In this document: positions 1 through 6,198 of the stretch, piece by piece | Layout: each line of letters opens with the position of its first letter | How positions within the stretch are numbered: the stretch's first letter is position 1 | Source of the DNA: Pinisolibacter sp040275425 | GTDB taxonomy: Bacteria; Pseudomonadota; Alphaproteobacteria; Rhizobiales; Ancalomicrobiaceae | Assembly (NCBI GenBank): GCA_040275425.1 | Contig: JBEOKB010000135.1 | Coordinates: 1-9,908, forward strand | Reading direction: 5' to 3' | DNA: 9,908 nt | Made by a program: the position numbers and the translations under genes | The notes under the pieces: generated by a model | Told to the model about the DNA's origin: nothing | Seen by the model: only the letters and a program-made list of their open reading frames with translations | Database searches by the model: none

Positions 1-54
1 GAGGTGGAACGGGTCTTCCCACTTGAAGGGGGCGGGCTTGGTGTCGGCGGACAT
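1..54 (-). CDS. gcdH: Glutaryl-CoA dehydrogenase, N-terminal fragment (partial, runs off left edge)
   Basis: Only the first 18 codons are in the window. They read MSADTKPAPFKWEDPFHL from an ATG at 54 running leftward. An N-terminus of the form F-x-W-(E/D)-D-P, about ten residues in, is typical of bacterial glutaryl-CoA dehydrogenases, which continue with an L-x-x-Q-L-(T/S)-E-(E/D)-E segment that would lie outside the window. The enzyme is an FAD-dependent cytoplasmic acyl-CoA dehydrogenase that converts glutaryl-CoA to crotonyl-CoA and CO2 in lysine, tryptophan, glutarate and some aromatic-acid degradation. The start is supported by a GGGAG ribosome site (complement of 62-66) seven bases upstream. 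The gene is divergent from the ABC importer and shares its regulatory region. The identification rests on 18 residues; another acyl-CoA dehydrogenase is possible but less likely. Confidence 0.66.
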   Translation of the reverse strand, partial: MSADTKPAPFKWEDPFHL

Positions 55-128
55 GAGGAGGCTCCCGGTGCTGGGCGTCGTTCGGTGGGGCCGGGCGATC
101 TTCGGTTTCGAGAGCGTCACGGCCGCGC

Positions 129-157
129 TTGACAATGGGATACGAATGAATGACCAT
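129..157 (+). promoter_or_regulatory. Candidate sigma-70 promoter for the importer operon
   Basis: TTGACA at 129-134 matches the -35 consensus exactly. With a 17-bp spacer, GACCAT at 152-157 is the -10 candidate; it is weak and matches TATAAT at three of six positions. A weak -10 overlapped by a dyad would suit a regulated promoter. This is an inference from sequence alone, and no start site is known. Confidence 0.4.
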
Positions 158-165
158 TCAGTCAA
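137..165 (-). promoter_or_regulatory. Candidate promoter for the gcdH-like gene, overlapping the importer promoter
   Basis: On the minus strand TTGACT (complement of 160-165) is followed after 17 bases by TATCCC (complement of 137-142). Both are reasonable sigma-70-type elements. A start near position 130 would leave a leader of about 75 bases before the gcdH ATG at 54. The element occupies nearly the same DNA as the rightward promoter, so one polymerase should exclude the other. Confidence 0.4.
144..163. promoter_or_regulatory. Dyad in the divergent promoter region, candidate operator
   Basis: GAATGAATGACCATTCAGTC is an imperfect palindrome. The core TGAATG / CATTCA (147-152 and 155-160) is perfect around a 2-bp centre, and the flanks GA / TC also pair, so 8 of 10 positions match. 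It covers the -10 candidate of the rightward promoter and the spacer of the leftward one. Its size and symmetry fit a homodimeric repressor such as the TetR protein encoded at 5028-5693, but that pairing is an inference. TGAATG/CATTCA half-sites resemble those of Bacillus FadR, an acyl-CoA-responsive TetR protein, although the half-site spacing is shorter here. Confidence 0.5.
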
Positions 166-325
166 CAACGAACGACGTCCGTCGTCGCTCTTCCGTCGAA
201 TCGGTTCGAGGGTTCTCGCGCCCGGTCGGCCTTCGGCCTCGGCCGGCGTGAAGAGGCGTGATCGCGCGGCCTTCCGATCGATGCGAAGGGGAGAGCGCGG
301 CGACGTCGACAGGGGAGGAATCGAC

Positions 326-409
326 GTGACCGCAGCCCTCGCCAGGGCGCGGCGTCACTCACTGCGTCGTGGGTCGCGGCCCGCGATGCACGGGAGGCGC
401 CCGTGCTGA
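326..409 (+). CDS. Possible 27-residue leader peptide overlapping the livH-like start
   Basis: A GTG at 326 follows a near-ideal ribosome site, AGGGGAGG at 311-318, with a 7-base gap. It opens a 27-codon frame ending at TGA 407-409. The peptide is arginine-rich (8 of 27) and hydrophilic and has no recognised family. Its stop lies 7 bases inside the livH-like gene, so ribosomes ending there could re-initiate at the GTG at 403. It may be a leader for translational coupling or attenuation, or only a chance frame behind a purine-rich stretch. No function is assigned. Confidence 0.25.
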   Translation: MTAALARARRHSLRRGSRPAMHGRRPC

Positions 410-1251
410 TCAATGCTCTCAACGGCCTCGTCTACGGCAGCCTGCTGTTCGTACTGTCGACCGGCCTCGTGCTGGTCTACGGCCTCAGGCGCGTGGTGAA
501 CTTCGCCCACGGCGCGCTCTACATGCTCGGCGCCTACATCGGCTGGTCGGCCGCCACGCAGTTCGGCTTCGTCGTCGGTGTCCTGGCCGCGGGTGTCGGG
601 CTGGCCGTCGTCGGCGTGGTGCTCGATCTGGTGATCTTCGGCCGGCTGGGGTCCCGTCACCCGTTGATCACGGTCATCGTCACGTTCGGCGTGTTGCTGA
701 TCCTCGAGGATCTCGTCCGCTCGGTCTGGGGCACCCGCTCCTACGCGATCGATCCGCCCGAAGCGCTGTCCGGGGTCGTCGATCTGCTCGGGGCGCCGTT
801 TCCGGTCTACCGGCTGTTCATCGTCGCCGCCTCGGCGGTGATGGCCGCCTCTCTCGCCGGGTGGCTGCGCTACTCGCGCACCGGCCTCTTCGTCCGCGCC
901 GCCAGCCACGACGCCTCCGTCGCGGCCATGTGCGGCGTGCGCACCGCCGCGATCGGACCGATGGTCGTCGGGCTCGGCGCCGCCTTCGCCGGGCTCTCCG
1001 GCATCGTCGCCGCGCCGTTCCTGTCGATCAATCCGTCGATGGGCTCGGAGATCCTGGTGCTGTCCTTCGTCGTGTCGGTGATCGGCGGGCTCGGCAGTTT
1101 CTGGGGCGCCTTCGTCTCGGCGATGCTGCTCGGGCAGGTCCAGGCCTTCGGCACCGTGTGGCTGCCGGAACTCGCCGCGCTGCTCCCGTTCCTCCTGATG
1201 GCCTTCGTGCTGGTCTTCCGGCCGCAGGGCATCGCCGGCACCAAGGGGTGA
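403..1251 (+). CDS. HAAT-family ABC importer, permease subunit LivH-like
   Basis: This is a 282-residue integral inner-membrane permease, the usual length for LivH. It forms a heterodimeric channel with the LivM-like product and imports amino acids or, in many relatives, aromatic or other carboxylic acids. The family hallmark VVNFAHGALYMLGAY is at residues 31-45. The cytoplasmic coupling loop with R165 to about T181 and the late VIGGLGSFWGA segment (227-237) are where the family expects them. Hydrophobic segments fill most of the chain, about eight in all. The start is a GTG at 403 with GGGAGG at 392-397. It gives an N-terminus (MLINALNGLVYGS) like those of relatives, which makes longer starts unnecessary. 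It begins a five-gene importer operon. The family is certain; the substrate is not readable from the sequence. Confidence 0.93.
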   Translation: MLINALNGLVYGSLLFVLSTGLVLVYGLRRVVNFAHGALYMLGAYIGWSAATQFGFVVGVLAAGVGLAVVGVVLDLVIFGRLGSRHPLITVIVTFGVLLILEDLVRSVWGTRSYAIDPPEALSGVVDLLGAPFPVYRLFIVAASAVMAASLAGWLRYSRTGLFVRAASHDASVAAMCGVRTAAIGPMVVGLGAAFAGLSGIVAAPFLSINPSMGSEILVLSFVVSVIGGLGSFWGAFVSAMLLGQVQAFGTVWLPELAALLPFLLMAFVLVFRPQGIAGTKG

Positions 1252-1255
1252 GCCG

Positions 1256-2254
1256 ATGACCTCGTCCCTCGTCCGCTTCGCTCCCGATCGCGCGATCCTC
1301 GTCGCCGCCGTCCTCACCGCCGCCGCGGTCGCGGCTCTCGTCGGCTTCGCGCCGCGGGTCCTCGTCTCGCTGCTCACTCAGGCTCTGATCGTCTCGTTCC
1401 TCGCCCTCGGCGTCGGCGTGCTGATCCGCCTCTCCGGCCTCGTGACCTTCGGCCATGCCGCGCCCTTCGGTCTCGGCGCCTACGGCGCGGCCTGGGTGCT
1501 CGCGCCCAATGGCCCCTTCGCGCCGGAGATCGGCCTCGCCGTCGTCGTTCTCGGCATCGGGCTGGTCTTCTGGCTGATCGGCCTGATCGTCGGTCGGGTC
1601 GAGGGCATCGCCTTCGGCATGCTGACGCTGGCCCTCGGCCAGGCGGTCCACGTCGCCGCCGGAAAGTTCCGTCACCTGACCGGCGGTTCCGATGGTCTGA
1701 TCGTCGATCTGCCTCGCCGCCTGTTCGGCGCGCGCTCCGACGTCCTCCAGAATCCCTACGGCATGCTGGTGATCACCGCCGCGATCATGGCGCTGGTGCT
1801 CTTCCTCCTGCGCGCCTTCGAGCGGACGCGAGCCGGTCGCCTCGCCGTCGCCGTGCGCGAGAACGAGGAGCGCGTGCGCTTCCTCGGTTACCGCACCCGC
1901 GCGCTGAAGGCGCTGGTCTTCGCCCTGTCGGCGGCGCTGCCTGCGCTCGGCGGGGTGCTGTTCACGCTGCATCAGGGCTTCGTCAGTCCCGAGGTGTTGA
2001 CCTGGGGCTTCTCCGGTCATGCTCTGATCATGGCCATTCTCGGCGGCACCGTCGCCCTGTGGGGTCCGGTCGCCGGCGCCCTCGTCTTCTTCGTGCTGCG
2101 CGAGGAGCTGGGCGGCATCACCACCCATTGGCTCGCCATTCTCGGCACGACGCTGATCGTCGTCACCGTGGTGTGGCCGACCGGGTTGGCCGGCGCCGCC
2201 GCCGCCCTGAAGCGCCGCCTCGCCGGATCGGTCGGACAAGGAGGTGCGGCATGA
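1256..2254 (+). CDS. HAAT-family ABC importer, permease subunit LivM-like
   Basis: This 332-residue second permease partners the LivH-like protein. LivM hallmarks are visible: VTFGHAAPFGLGAYGAA (63-79), FGMLTLALGQ (120-129), LTGGSDGL (141-148), the coupling-helix motif AVRENEERVRFLGY (199-212) and ILGGTVALWGPVAGA (261-275). The hydrophobic profile indicates about nine to ten membrane segments, with a short basic C-terminal tail. The ATG lies 4 bases after the livH-like stop with AAGGGG at 1243-1248. Its TGA overlaps the next ATG (ATGA at 2251-2254), so translation of the ATPase gene is probably coupled to it. The family is clear; the substrate is unknown. Confidence 0.93.
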   Translation: MTSSLVRFAPDRAILVAAVLTAAAVAALVGFAPRVLVSLLTQALIVSFLALGVGVLIRLSGLVTFGHAAPFGLGAYGAAWVLAPNGPFAPEIGLAVVVLGIGLVFWLIGLIVGRVEGIAFGMLTLALGQAVHVAAGKFRHLTGGSDGLIVDLPRRLFGARSDVLQNPYGMLVITAAIMALVLFLLRAFERTRAGRLAVAVRENEERVRFLGYRTRALKALVFALSAALPALGGVLFTLHQGFVSPEVLTWGFSGHALIMAILGGTVALWGPVAGALVFFVLREELGGITTHWLAILGTTLIVVTVVWPTGLAGAAAALKRRLAGSVGQGGAA

Positions 2255-2952
2255 GCGCGATCTTCCGCTGCGAGGGCATCGGCAAGCAGTACGGCGGCGT
2301 CGTCGCCCTGCAGGGTGTCGACCTCGAACTCGAACGCGGCCGCGTCCACGGCCTGATCGGCCCCAACGGCGCGGGCAAGTCGACCTTCATCGACGTGATC
2401 TCCGGTCGCACGCCCGGTCACGGCCGGGTCCATTTCGACGGCCGCGAGGTCACGGCGGTCGCACCCGGTGAGCGGCGGCGCATGGGGATCTCGCGGTCGT
2501 TCCAGAAGACCTCGATCTTCCCCGCCCTGACCATCCGCGACCAGCTCGACCTCGCCGCCCATGGGGCAGGTGGCGGAGATCCGGCCGAGATCGCCGCCAT
2601 GCTCGGCCTCGCCGGAGACCTCGATCGTCGCGCCGAGGAGGTCAGCTACGGCCAGCAGCGGCTGATCGACCTCGCCCTGGCGCTGGTCGGCGATCCCAAG
2701 GTGCTGCTGCTCGACGAACCGGCCGCCGGTCTCTCGGTCGCCGAGAGCCGGGCGCTCGCCGGACATCTCGAAGAGATCGCCGCGCGTTGGAACGTCGCCG
2801 TCCTTCTGGTCGAGCACGACATGGACGTGGTCTTCCGCATCTGCCACGTCCTCACCGTGCTCGCCTCGGGTCGGTTCCTCGTCTCCGGCCCCCCGTCGGA
2901 AATCCGCACCGACCCGGCCGTCGTCCGTGCCTATTTCGGGAGCACCGCATGA
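2251..2952 (+). CDS. HAAT-family ABC importer, ATP-binding subunit LivG-like
   Basis: This 233-residue cytoplasmic ATPase powers the permease pair as a heterodimer with the LivF-like subunit. Visible motifs are Walker A GPNGAGKST (37-45), Q-loop Q85 in SRSFQ, signature VSYGQQR (131-137), Walker B VLLLDEP (151-157) and switch His189. The SYGQQ signature in place of LSGGQ is common in LivG proteins. The C-terminal segment ending in RAYFG (227-231) is the usual LivG end. The start is ATG 2251 with AAGGAGG at 2238-2244; it overlaps the livM-like stop by 4 bp and in turn overlaps the livF-like start by 4 bp. Confidence 0.93.
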   Translation: MSAIFRCEGIGKQYGGVVALQGVDLELERGRVHGLIGPNGAGKSTFIDVISGRTPGHGRVHFDGREVTAVAPGERRRMGISRSFQKTSIFPALTIRDQLDLAAHGAGGGDPAEIAAMLGLAGDLDRRAEEVSYGQQRLIDLALALVGDPKVLLLDEPAAGLSVAESRALAGHLEEIAARWNVAVLLVEHDMDVVFRICHVLTVLASGRFLVSGPPSEIRTDPAVVRAYFGSTA

Positions 2953-3647
2953 CCGCCCTTCTCGAACTCGAGCGGGTCGAGGCGCGATACGGCGCGGCCC
3001 GCATCCTCAACGGTGTCGATCTGGCCATCGAACCCGGCGAGCGCGTCGCGCTCCTCGGCCGCAACGGCGTCGGCAAGACCACCGTGGTCAACACGCTCCT
3101 CGCGGCGGCGACGCTGTCGGGCGGCGAGATCCGGGTCAAGGGCGAGCGCCTCGCCCGCATCGCCGGGTACACCGCGGCGACCCACGGCATCGCCGTGGTG
3201 CCGCAGGGCCGCAAGATCCTGCCCAATCTCACGATCGAGGAGAATCTCAGGCTCGGGGCGGCCCTGCGGCGGCCCGGTCCCTGGACCCTCGACGCGGTCT
3301 ATCGCCTGTTCCCGATCCTCGCCGAACGTCGGCGGACGCCGGGCACCGCGCTCTCCGGGGGCCAGCAGCAGATGCTGGCGATCGGTCGCGCGCTGATGCT
3401 CAACCCCGAACTCCTGATTCTCGACGAACCGAGCGAGGGCCTCGCGCCGGTCATCGTCGACGAACTCGGCCGCATCCTGAAGGACCTCGCCGCCACCGGC
3501 GTCGCGATCCTTCTGATCGAGCAGCACCTGCGCCTCGTCCGCGACATCTCGGAACGGTTCTGGGTGCTCTCCAAGGGCGCCGTCTCCGACGCCGGCCGCA
3601 TGGCCGAGGTCGACGAGGCGCGGCTCCAGGCGGCCATCATGCACTGA
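2949..3647 (+). CDS. HAAT-family ABC importer, ATP-binding subunit LivF-like
   Basis: This 232-residue ATPase is the second nucleotide-binding subunit. Motifs are Walker A GRNGVGKTT (37-45), Q-loop Q86 in VVPQGRKIL, signature LSGGQQQ (135-141), Walker B LLILDEP (155-161) followed by SEGLAP, and switch His193 in IEQHL. The VPQGRxIFPxLTIEENL pattern around residues 84-100 marks LivF rather than LivG, here with KILPNL. The start is ATG 2949 inside an ATGA overlap with GGGAG at 2938-2942. The substrate-binding protein follows 25 bases downstream. Confidence 0.93.
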   Translation: MTALLELERVEARYGAARILNGVDLAIEPGERVALLGRNGVGKTTVVNTLLAAATLSGGEIRVKGERLARIAGYTAATHGIAVVPQGRKILPNLTIEENLRLGAALRRPGPWTLDAVYRLFPILAERRRTPGTALSGGQQQMLAIGRALMLNPELLILDEPSEGLAPVIVDELGRILKDLAATGVAILLIEQHLRLVRDISERFWVLSKGAVSDAGRMAEVDEARLQAAIMH

Positions 3648-3672
3648 CAAGAAAACTCAGGGAGGAATACCC

Positions 3673-4866
3673 ATGACGCCCAAGACGTCCGCCGTTCTCG
3701 GTCTCTCCACGATCCTTCTCGTCTCCACCGGTCTCGTCCCGGCGGCCGTCGCCGCCGATCCCGAGCCGCTGCGCATCGGCGTGCCCACCACCCGGTCCGG
3801 CCCCTATGCGCTGCTCGGCGACCAGGTGGTGCGCGCGGTCGAGTTCGCCGTCGCCGAGGCCAACGCCAAGGGCGGCGTCGCCGGCCGCAAGGTCGAGTTC
3901 CGCGTCGCCGACGACGAGGCGAGCCCGGACGCCGGACGCCGCGCCGGTGAGAAGCTGGCGACCGAGGGCTATCGCATCCTCGCCGGCACGGTCTCCTCGG
4001 CGGTCGGCCTCGCCATGTCGACCCAGCTCGAGCGTTGGGACGCCATGTACGTCTCGACCATCAACAAGAGTCCGAAGATCACCGGCGACAGCTGCAAGCC
4101 GCGGATGTTCCGCACCAATCACTCCGACGACATGGACATCGCCATCGTCGGCCCTTGGCTGAAGGACCAGCCGCAGAAGGTCTGGGGCGTCATCGCCGCC
4201 GACTACCTGTGGGGCCGCGGTTCCGGCGCGGCCTTCAAGACCACCGCCGAGGGTCTCGGCCGCACCGTGAAGACCGAGGTCTTCCCGCCGGTCGGAACCA
4301 CGGACTACGCCCCGTACATCACCCAGCTGCGCGATTCCGGCGTGGAGGGCGTGTGGGTCGCGCTCGCCGGTGGCGACGCCATCAACTTCATCAAGCAGGC
4401 CAAGCAGTTCGGTCTGACCGACAAGATGGTGATGTTCGGCCACAACGTGGTCTCGCCCTCCACCGCCAAGGCGGTGGCCAAGGAGATGGTCGGCATCTGG
4501 GGCAACATGGGCTACGCCGCCGCCGTCGACACTCCCGAGAACAAGGCCTTCGTCGCCGCCTGGAAGGCCAAGTACGACGCCGAGCCGACCGACTACGAGG
4601 GCGAGACCTACGCCGGCATGAAGGTGATCTTCGCCGCCGTCGAGAAGGCCAAGAGCGTGGCGCCCGCCGACGTCTCCAAGGCGCTCGAGGGGCTTTCGGC
4701 GACCACTCCCTTCGGCAGTGTGACCATGCGCGCCGCCGATCATCAGCTCGAGGTGCCGAACTATCTCGGTCGCGTCCTCGACAAGGGCGGCGCGTTCCCG
4801 ATCGTGGTCGAGCGCACCTTCGACGCCAAGACCGCGACGCCGGTCAACGCGGCCTGCAAGATGTGA
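3673..4866 (+). CDS. Periplasmic substrate-binding protein of the HAAT importer
   Basis: This 397-residue type-I periplasmic binding protein (Peripla_BP_6 / LivJ-LivK type) captures the ligand for the importer. A signal peptide is clear: K4, a hydrophobic stretch at about 7-22, and an AVA-A cleavage site after about residue 27. The mature N-terminus LRIGVPTTRSGPYALLGDQ and the segment TTDYAPYITQLRDSGVEGVW (209-228) are typical. Two cysteines remain in the mature chain, C141 and C395, and could form a disulphide in the periplasm. The start is ATG 3673 with GGGAGGA at 3660-3666. The ligand is not predictable from the sequence; the degradation genes nearby argue for an aromatic or dicarboxylic acid rather than leucine. 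A strong ribosome site and a stem-loop after the stop fit a highly produced subunit. Confidence 0.92.
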   Translation: MTPKTSAVLGLSTILLVSTGLVPAAVAADPEPLRIGVPTTRSGPYALLGDQVVRAVEFAVAEANAKGGVAGRKVEFRVADDEASPDAGRRAGEKLATEGYRILAGTVSSAVGLAMSTQLERWDAMYVSTINKSPKITGDSCKPRMFRTNHSDDMDIAIVGPWLKDQPQKVWGVIAADYLWGRGSGAAFKTTAEGLGRTVKTEVFPPVGTTDYAPYITQLRDSGVEGVWVALAGGDAINFIKQAKQFGLTDKMVMFGHNVVSPSTAKAVAKEMVGIWGNMGYAAAVDTPENKAFVAAWKAKYDAEPTDYEGETYAGMKVIFAAVEKAKSVAPADVSKALEGLSATTPFGSVTMRAADHQLEVPNYLGRVLDKGGAFPIVVERTFDAKTATPVNAACKM

Positions 4867-4878
4867 GAACGCGCTTCG

Positions 4879-4910
4879 GTGCCGCCGAGGGATACCTCCG
4901 ACGGCGGCAC
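4879..4910 (+). terminator. GC-rich stem-loop after the binding-protein gene
   Basis: GTGCCGCCG (4879-4887) and CGGCGGCAC (4902-4910) are perfect 9-bp inverted repeats, starting 12 bases after the binding-protein stop. AGG and CCT can also pair around a GATA loop. No T-run follows, so it is not a classical Rho-independent terminator. It may be a 3' stabilising hairpin, a weak terminator, or an attenuator that lowers transcription into the regulator gene. Confidence 0.45.
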
Positions 4911-4937
4911 TCGACCCCGCAACCCCATCCGTTGCAT

Positions 4938-4969
4938 CCTGCGGGCATCACGTGCCCGATGCCCGCAGG
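4938..4969. promoter_or_regulatory. 32-bp perfect-arm palindrome upstream of the TetR gene
   Basis: CCTGCGGGCATC (4938-4949) and GATGCCCGCAGG (4958-4969) are perfect 12-bp inverted repeats around the 8-bp spacer ACGTGCCC. It sits 58 bp upstream of the regulator ATG at 5028. It could be the regulator's own operator, the usual arrangement for TetR proteins, or a second transcription-stopping hairpin; no T-run follows. It has no obvious similarity to the TGAATG/CATTCA dyad at 144-163, so the two are probably not sites for the same protein. Confidence 0.5.
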
Positions 4970-5027
4970 CGACGGCGAGGCTCTCCGGCCGACCGACCCG
5001 GCCGGCTCCAACCGACGGACCGCATGC

Positions 5028-5693
5028 ATGAAGCCCAACGTCACATCCGTCGTCGAAGATCCCGAACTCGTCGAGAAGCGTCGAGCCCAGATCGTGGCCG
5101 CGGCGACGACCCTCTTCGCCGAACAGGGGTTCCATCGCACGACGGTCAAGGACATCGCCAAGAAGGCGGGGATCAGCTCGGGGCTCGTCTATCTCTACGT
5201 GCGGGAAAAGGAGGACGTGCTGCTTCTCGTTCTCCTCGAGGTGTTCCGCGTCCAGGCCGAGGAACTGCCCAGGGCGCTGGAAGGCATCGACGATCCCCTG
5301 CTGCGCGTGGTGGCGACGATCGAGGCACTGGTGAGCGCCGTCGATCGCAATCGCGCCGCCGTCGTCCTCGCCCAGCGCTCCACCGCGACCCTCACTCCCG
5401 AACGCCGCCTCCTGGTGCGCGAGCGCGAACGGGAGATCGCCGACATCGTCGCCGACGTCCTGATCGCGGCGATGAAGGCACGCCTGGTTCGCCCGATCGA
5501 CGTCGACGTCGCGACCCACCAGATCGTGACGATCGCGCAGGGGTGGGCGCTGCGCAGTTGGCACTTCAAGGGACGCATCCCTCTCGAGGCCTGGATCCGA
5601 TCGACGCTCGACATCCTGGTCACCGGCATCGCCACACCGGCCGGCCTGGAACGCTGGGCAGAGGCCCGAGCCGACAAGGAGGCGAAGCGGTGA
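5028..5693 (+). CDS. TetR-family transcriptional regulator
   Basis: This 221-residue DNA-binding repressor is of usual TetR length. The N-terminal domain is typical: RRAQIVAAATTLFAEQGF (18-35), then TTVKDIAKKAGISSGLVYLY (38-57) as the helix-turn-helix, then REKEDVL. The rest is a helical ligand-binding and dimerisation domain without recognisable specificity. The HTH style resembles acyl-CoA-responsive members such as FadR of Bacillus, which suits the neighbouring CoA enzymes, but the ligand is unknown. ATG 5028 was chosen because the protein then begins about 17 residues before the conserved region. It has no clear ribosome site, and an in-frame ATG at 4959 lies inside the palindrome. The stop overlaps the thioesterase GTG by 4 bp. 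It probably controls this operon, the divergent importer, or both. Confidence 0.88.
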   Translation: MKPNVTSVVEDPELVEKRRAQIVAAATTLFAEQGFHRTTVKDIAKKAGISSGLVYLYVREKEDVLLLVLLEVFRVQAEELPRALEGIDDPLLRVVATIEALVSAVDRNRAAVVLAQRSTATLTPERRLLVREREREIADIVADVLIAAMKARLVRPIDVDVATHQIVTIAQGWALRSWHFKGRIPLEAWIRSTLDILVTGIATPAGLERWAEARADKEAKR

Positions 5694-6136
5694 AACGCGA
5701 CGTCGAGCCGAGGGGCGGTGGGGCGAGCGCGGACCTGCGCGCGCGTCTCGATGCCGCCTATGCCGGCGACCCCTTTTCGCGTTCGCTCGAGTTCCGCGTG
5801 CTCGACCTGCGGCCGGGCGAAGCGCTGCTCGCCGCCGAGATCGAGGGCGTCAAGCTCAACGCCCACGGCACGGGCCACGGCGGCGCGCTGTGGACCCTCG
5901 CCGACATGGCCTTCGGCGCCGCCGCCTTCCATCGCGGCCACCTGATGACCGTGGGCTCTGACCTCACCTTCCTACGCCCGGCGCCCGCCGGTGCCACCGT
6001 CCACGCTCACGCCCGCGAGGTCGGCGCGACCGCGTCGAGCGCCACCTACCACGTCGTGCTCGCGCTCGACCCGCACGATCCCGCGACGGTGGTCGCCTCG
6101 GGATCGTTCAGCGGACGTCGTCCGCCGCGCGGCTGA
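5690..6136 (+). CDS. paaI: PaaI-like hotdog-fold acyl-CoA thioesterase
   Basis: This 148-residue cytoplasmic thioesterase of the PaaI family hydrolyses aryl- or acyl-CoA, releasing trapped CoA from dead-end or stalled phenylacetate-type intermediates. The family core reads LNAHGTGHGGALWTLADMAF (56-75). His63-Gly64-Gly65 and Asp72 correspond to the HGG and catalytic Asp region of E. coli PaaI. The later DLTFLRPAPAG (91-101) matches the conserved FLRP segment. The start is GTG 5690, overlapping the TetR stop (GTGA), with an ideal AAGGAGG at 5676-5682, so it is translationally coupled to the regulator. A general YbgC/PaaI thioesterase with another substrate cannot be excluded. Confidence 0.85.
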   Translation: MKRDVEPRGGGASADLRARLDAAYAGDPFSRSLEFRVLDLRPGEALLAAEIEGVKLNAHGTGHGGALWTLADMAFGAAAFHRGHLMTVGSDLTFLRPAPAGATVHAHAREVGATASSATYHVVLALDPHDPATVVASGSFSGRRPPRG

Positions 6137-6146
6137 CCCCCTCCCT

Positions 6147-6177
6147 CCTCCGCCCGAGCCCCCACGCCGGACGGAGG
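6147..6177. repeat. Imperfect inverted repeat between thioesterase and dehydrogenase genes
   Basis: CCTCCG (6147-6152) pairs with CGGAGG (6172-6177), and CCG/CGG inside extend the stem after one mismatch. It lies in the 62-bp gap just before the dehydrogenase ribosome site. It is short and may be chance in DNA this rich in G and C; a mild intercistronic hairpin is possible. Confidence 0.22.
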
Positions 6178-6198
6178 CCGCCTGTCCAGGAGACCGCC

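Larger units (their letters stand above)
55..402. promoter_or_regulatory. Divergent intergenic region between gcdH and the livH-like gene
   Basis: This 348-bp stretch has no convincing protein gene. Its reading frames are short and arginine/serine-rich, as expected for off-frame high-GC DNA. It holds an AT-rich patch at about 129-175 that stands out from the surrounding sequence and carries promoter-like elements on both strands, plus a dyad (listed separately). The right half holds a possible short leader ORF (326-409) with a very good ribosome site. The distance from the AT-rich patch to the livH-like start is about 240 bases, so the importer mRNA probably has a long untranslated leader. 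Confidence 0.7.

Noticed and set aside
23..409. 128-residue plus-strand ORF covering the whole divergent region
   Set aside because: It would start inside the glutaryl-CoA dehydrogenase coding sequence and cross the promoter region. Only its last 27 codons, behind a good ribosome site, merit notice.
355..2239. Large antisense frames opposite the permease genes (355-1377 and 1028-2239)
   Set aside because: They are rich in Glu, Asp, Arg and Gly, the mirror of hydrophobic permease codons, and have no recognisable family. The plus-strand permeases explain the DNA.
4035..5027. Upstream extension of the TetR frame through the binding-protein gene
   Set aside because: The frame is open by chance behind the binding protein. 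A TetR protein of 552 residues with an Arg/Gly-rich N-terminus is implausible.
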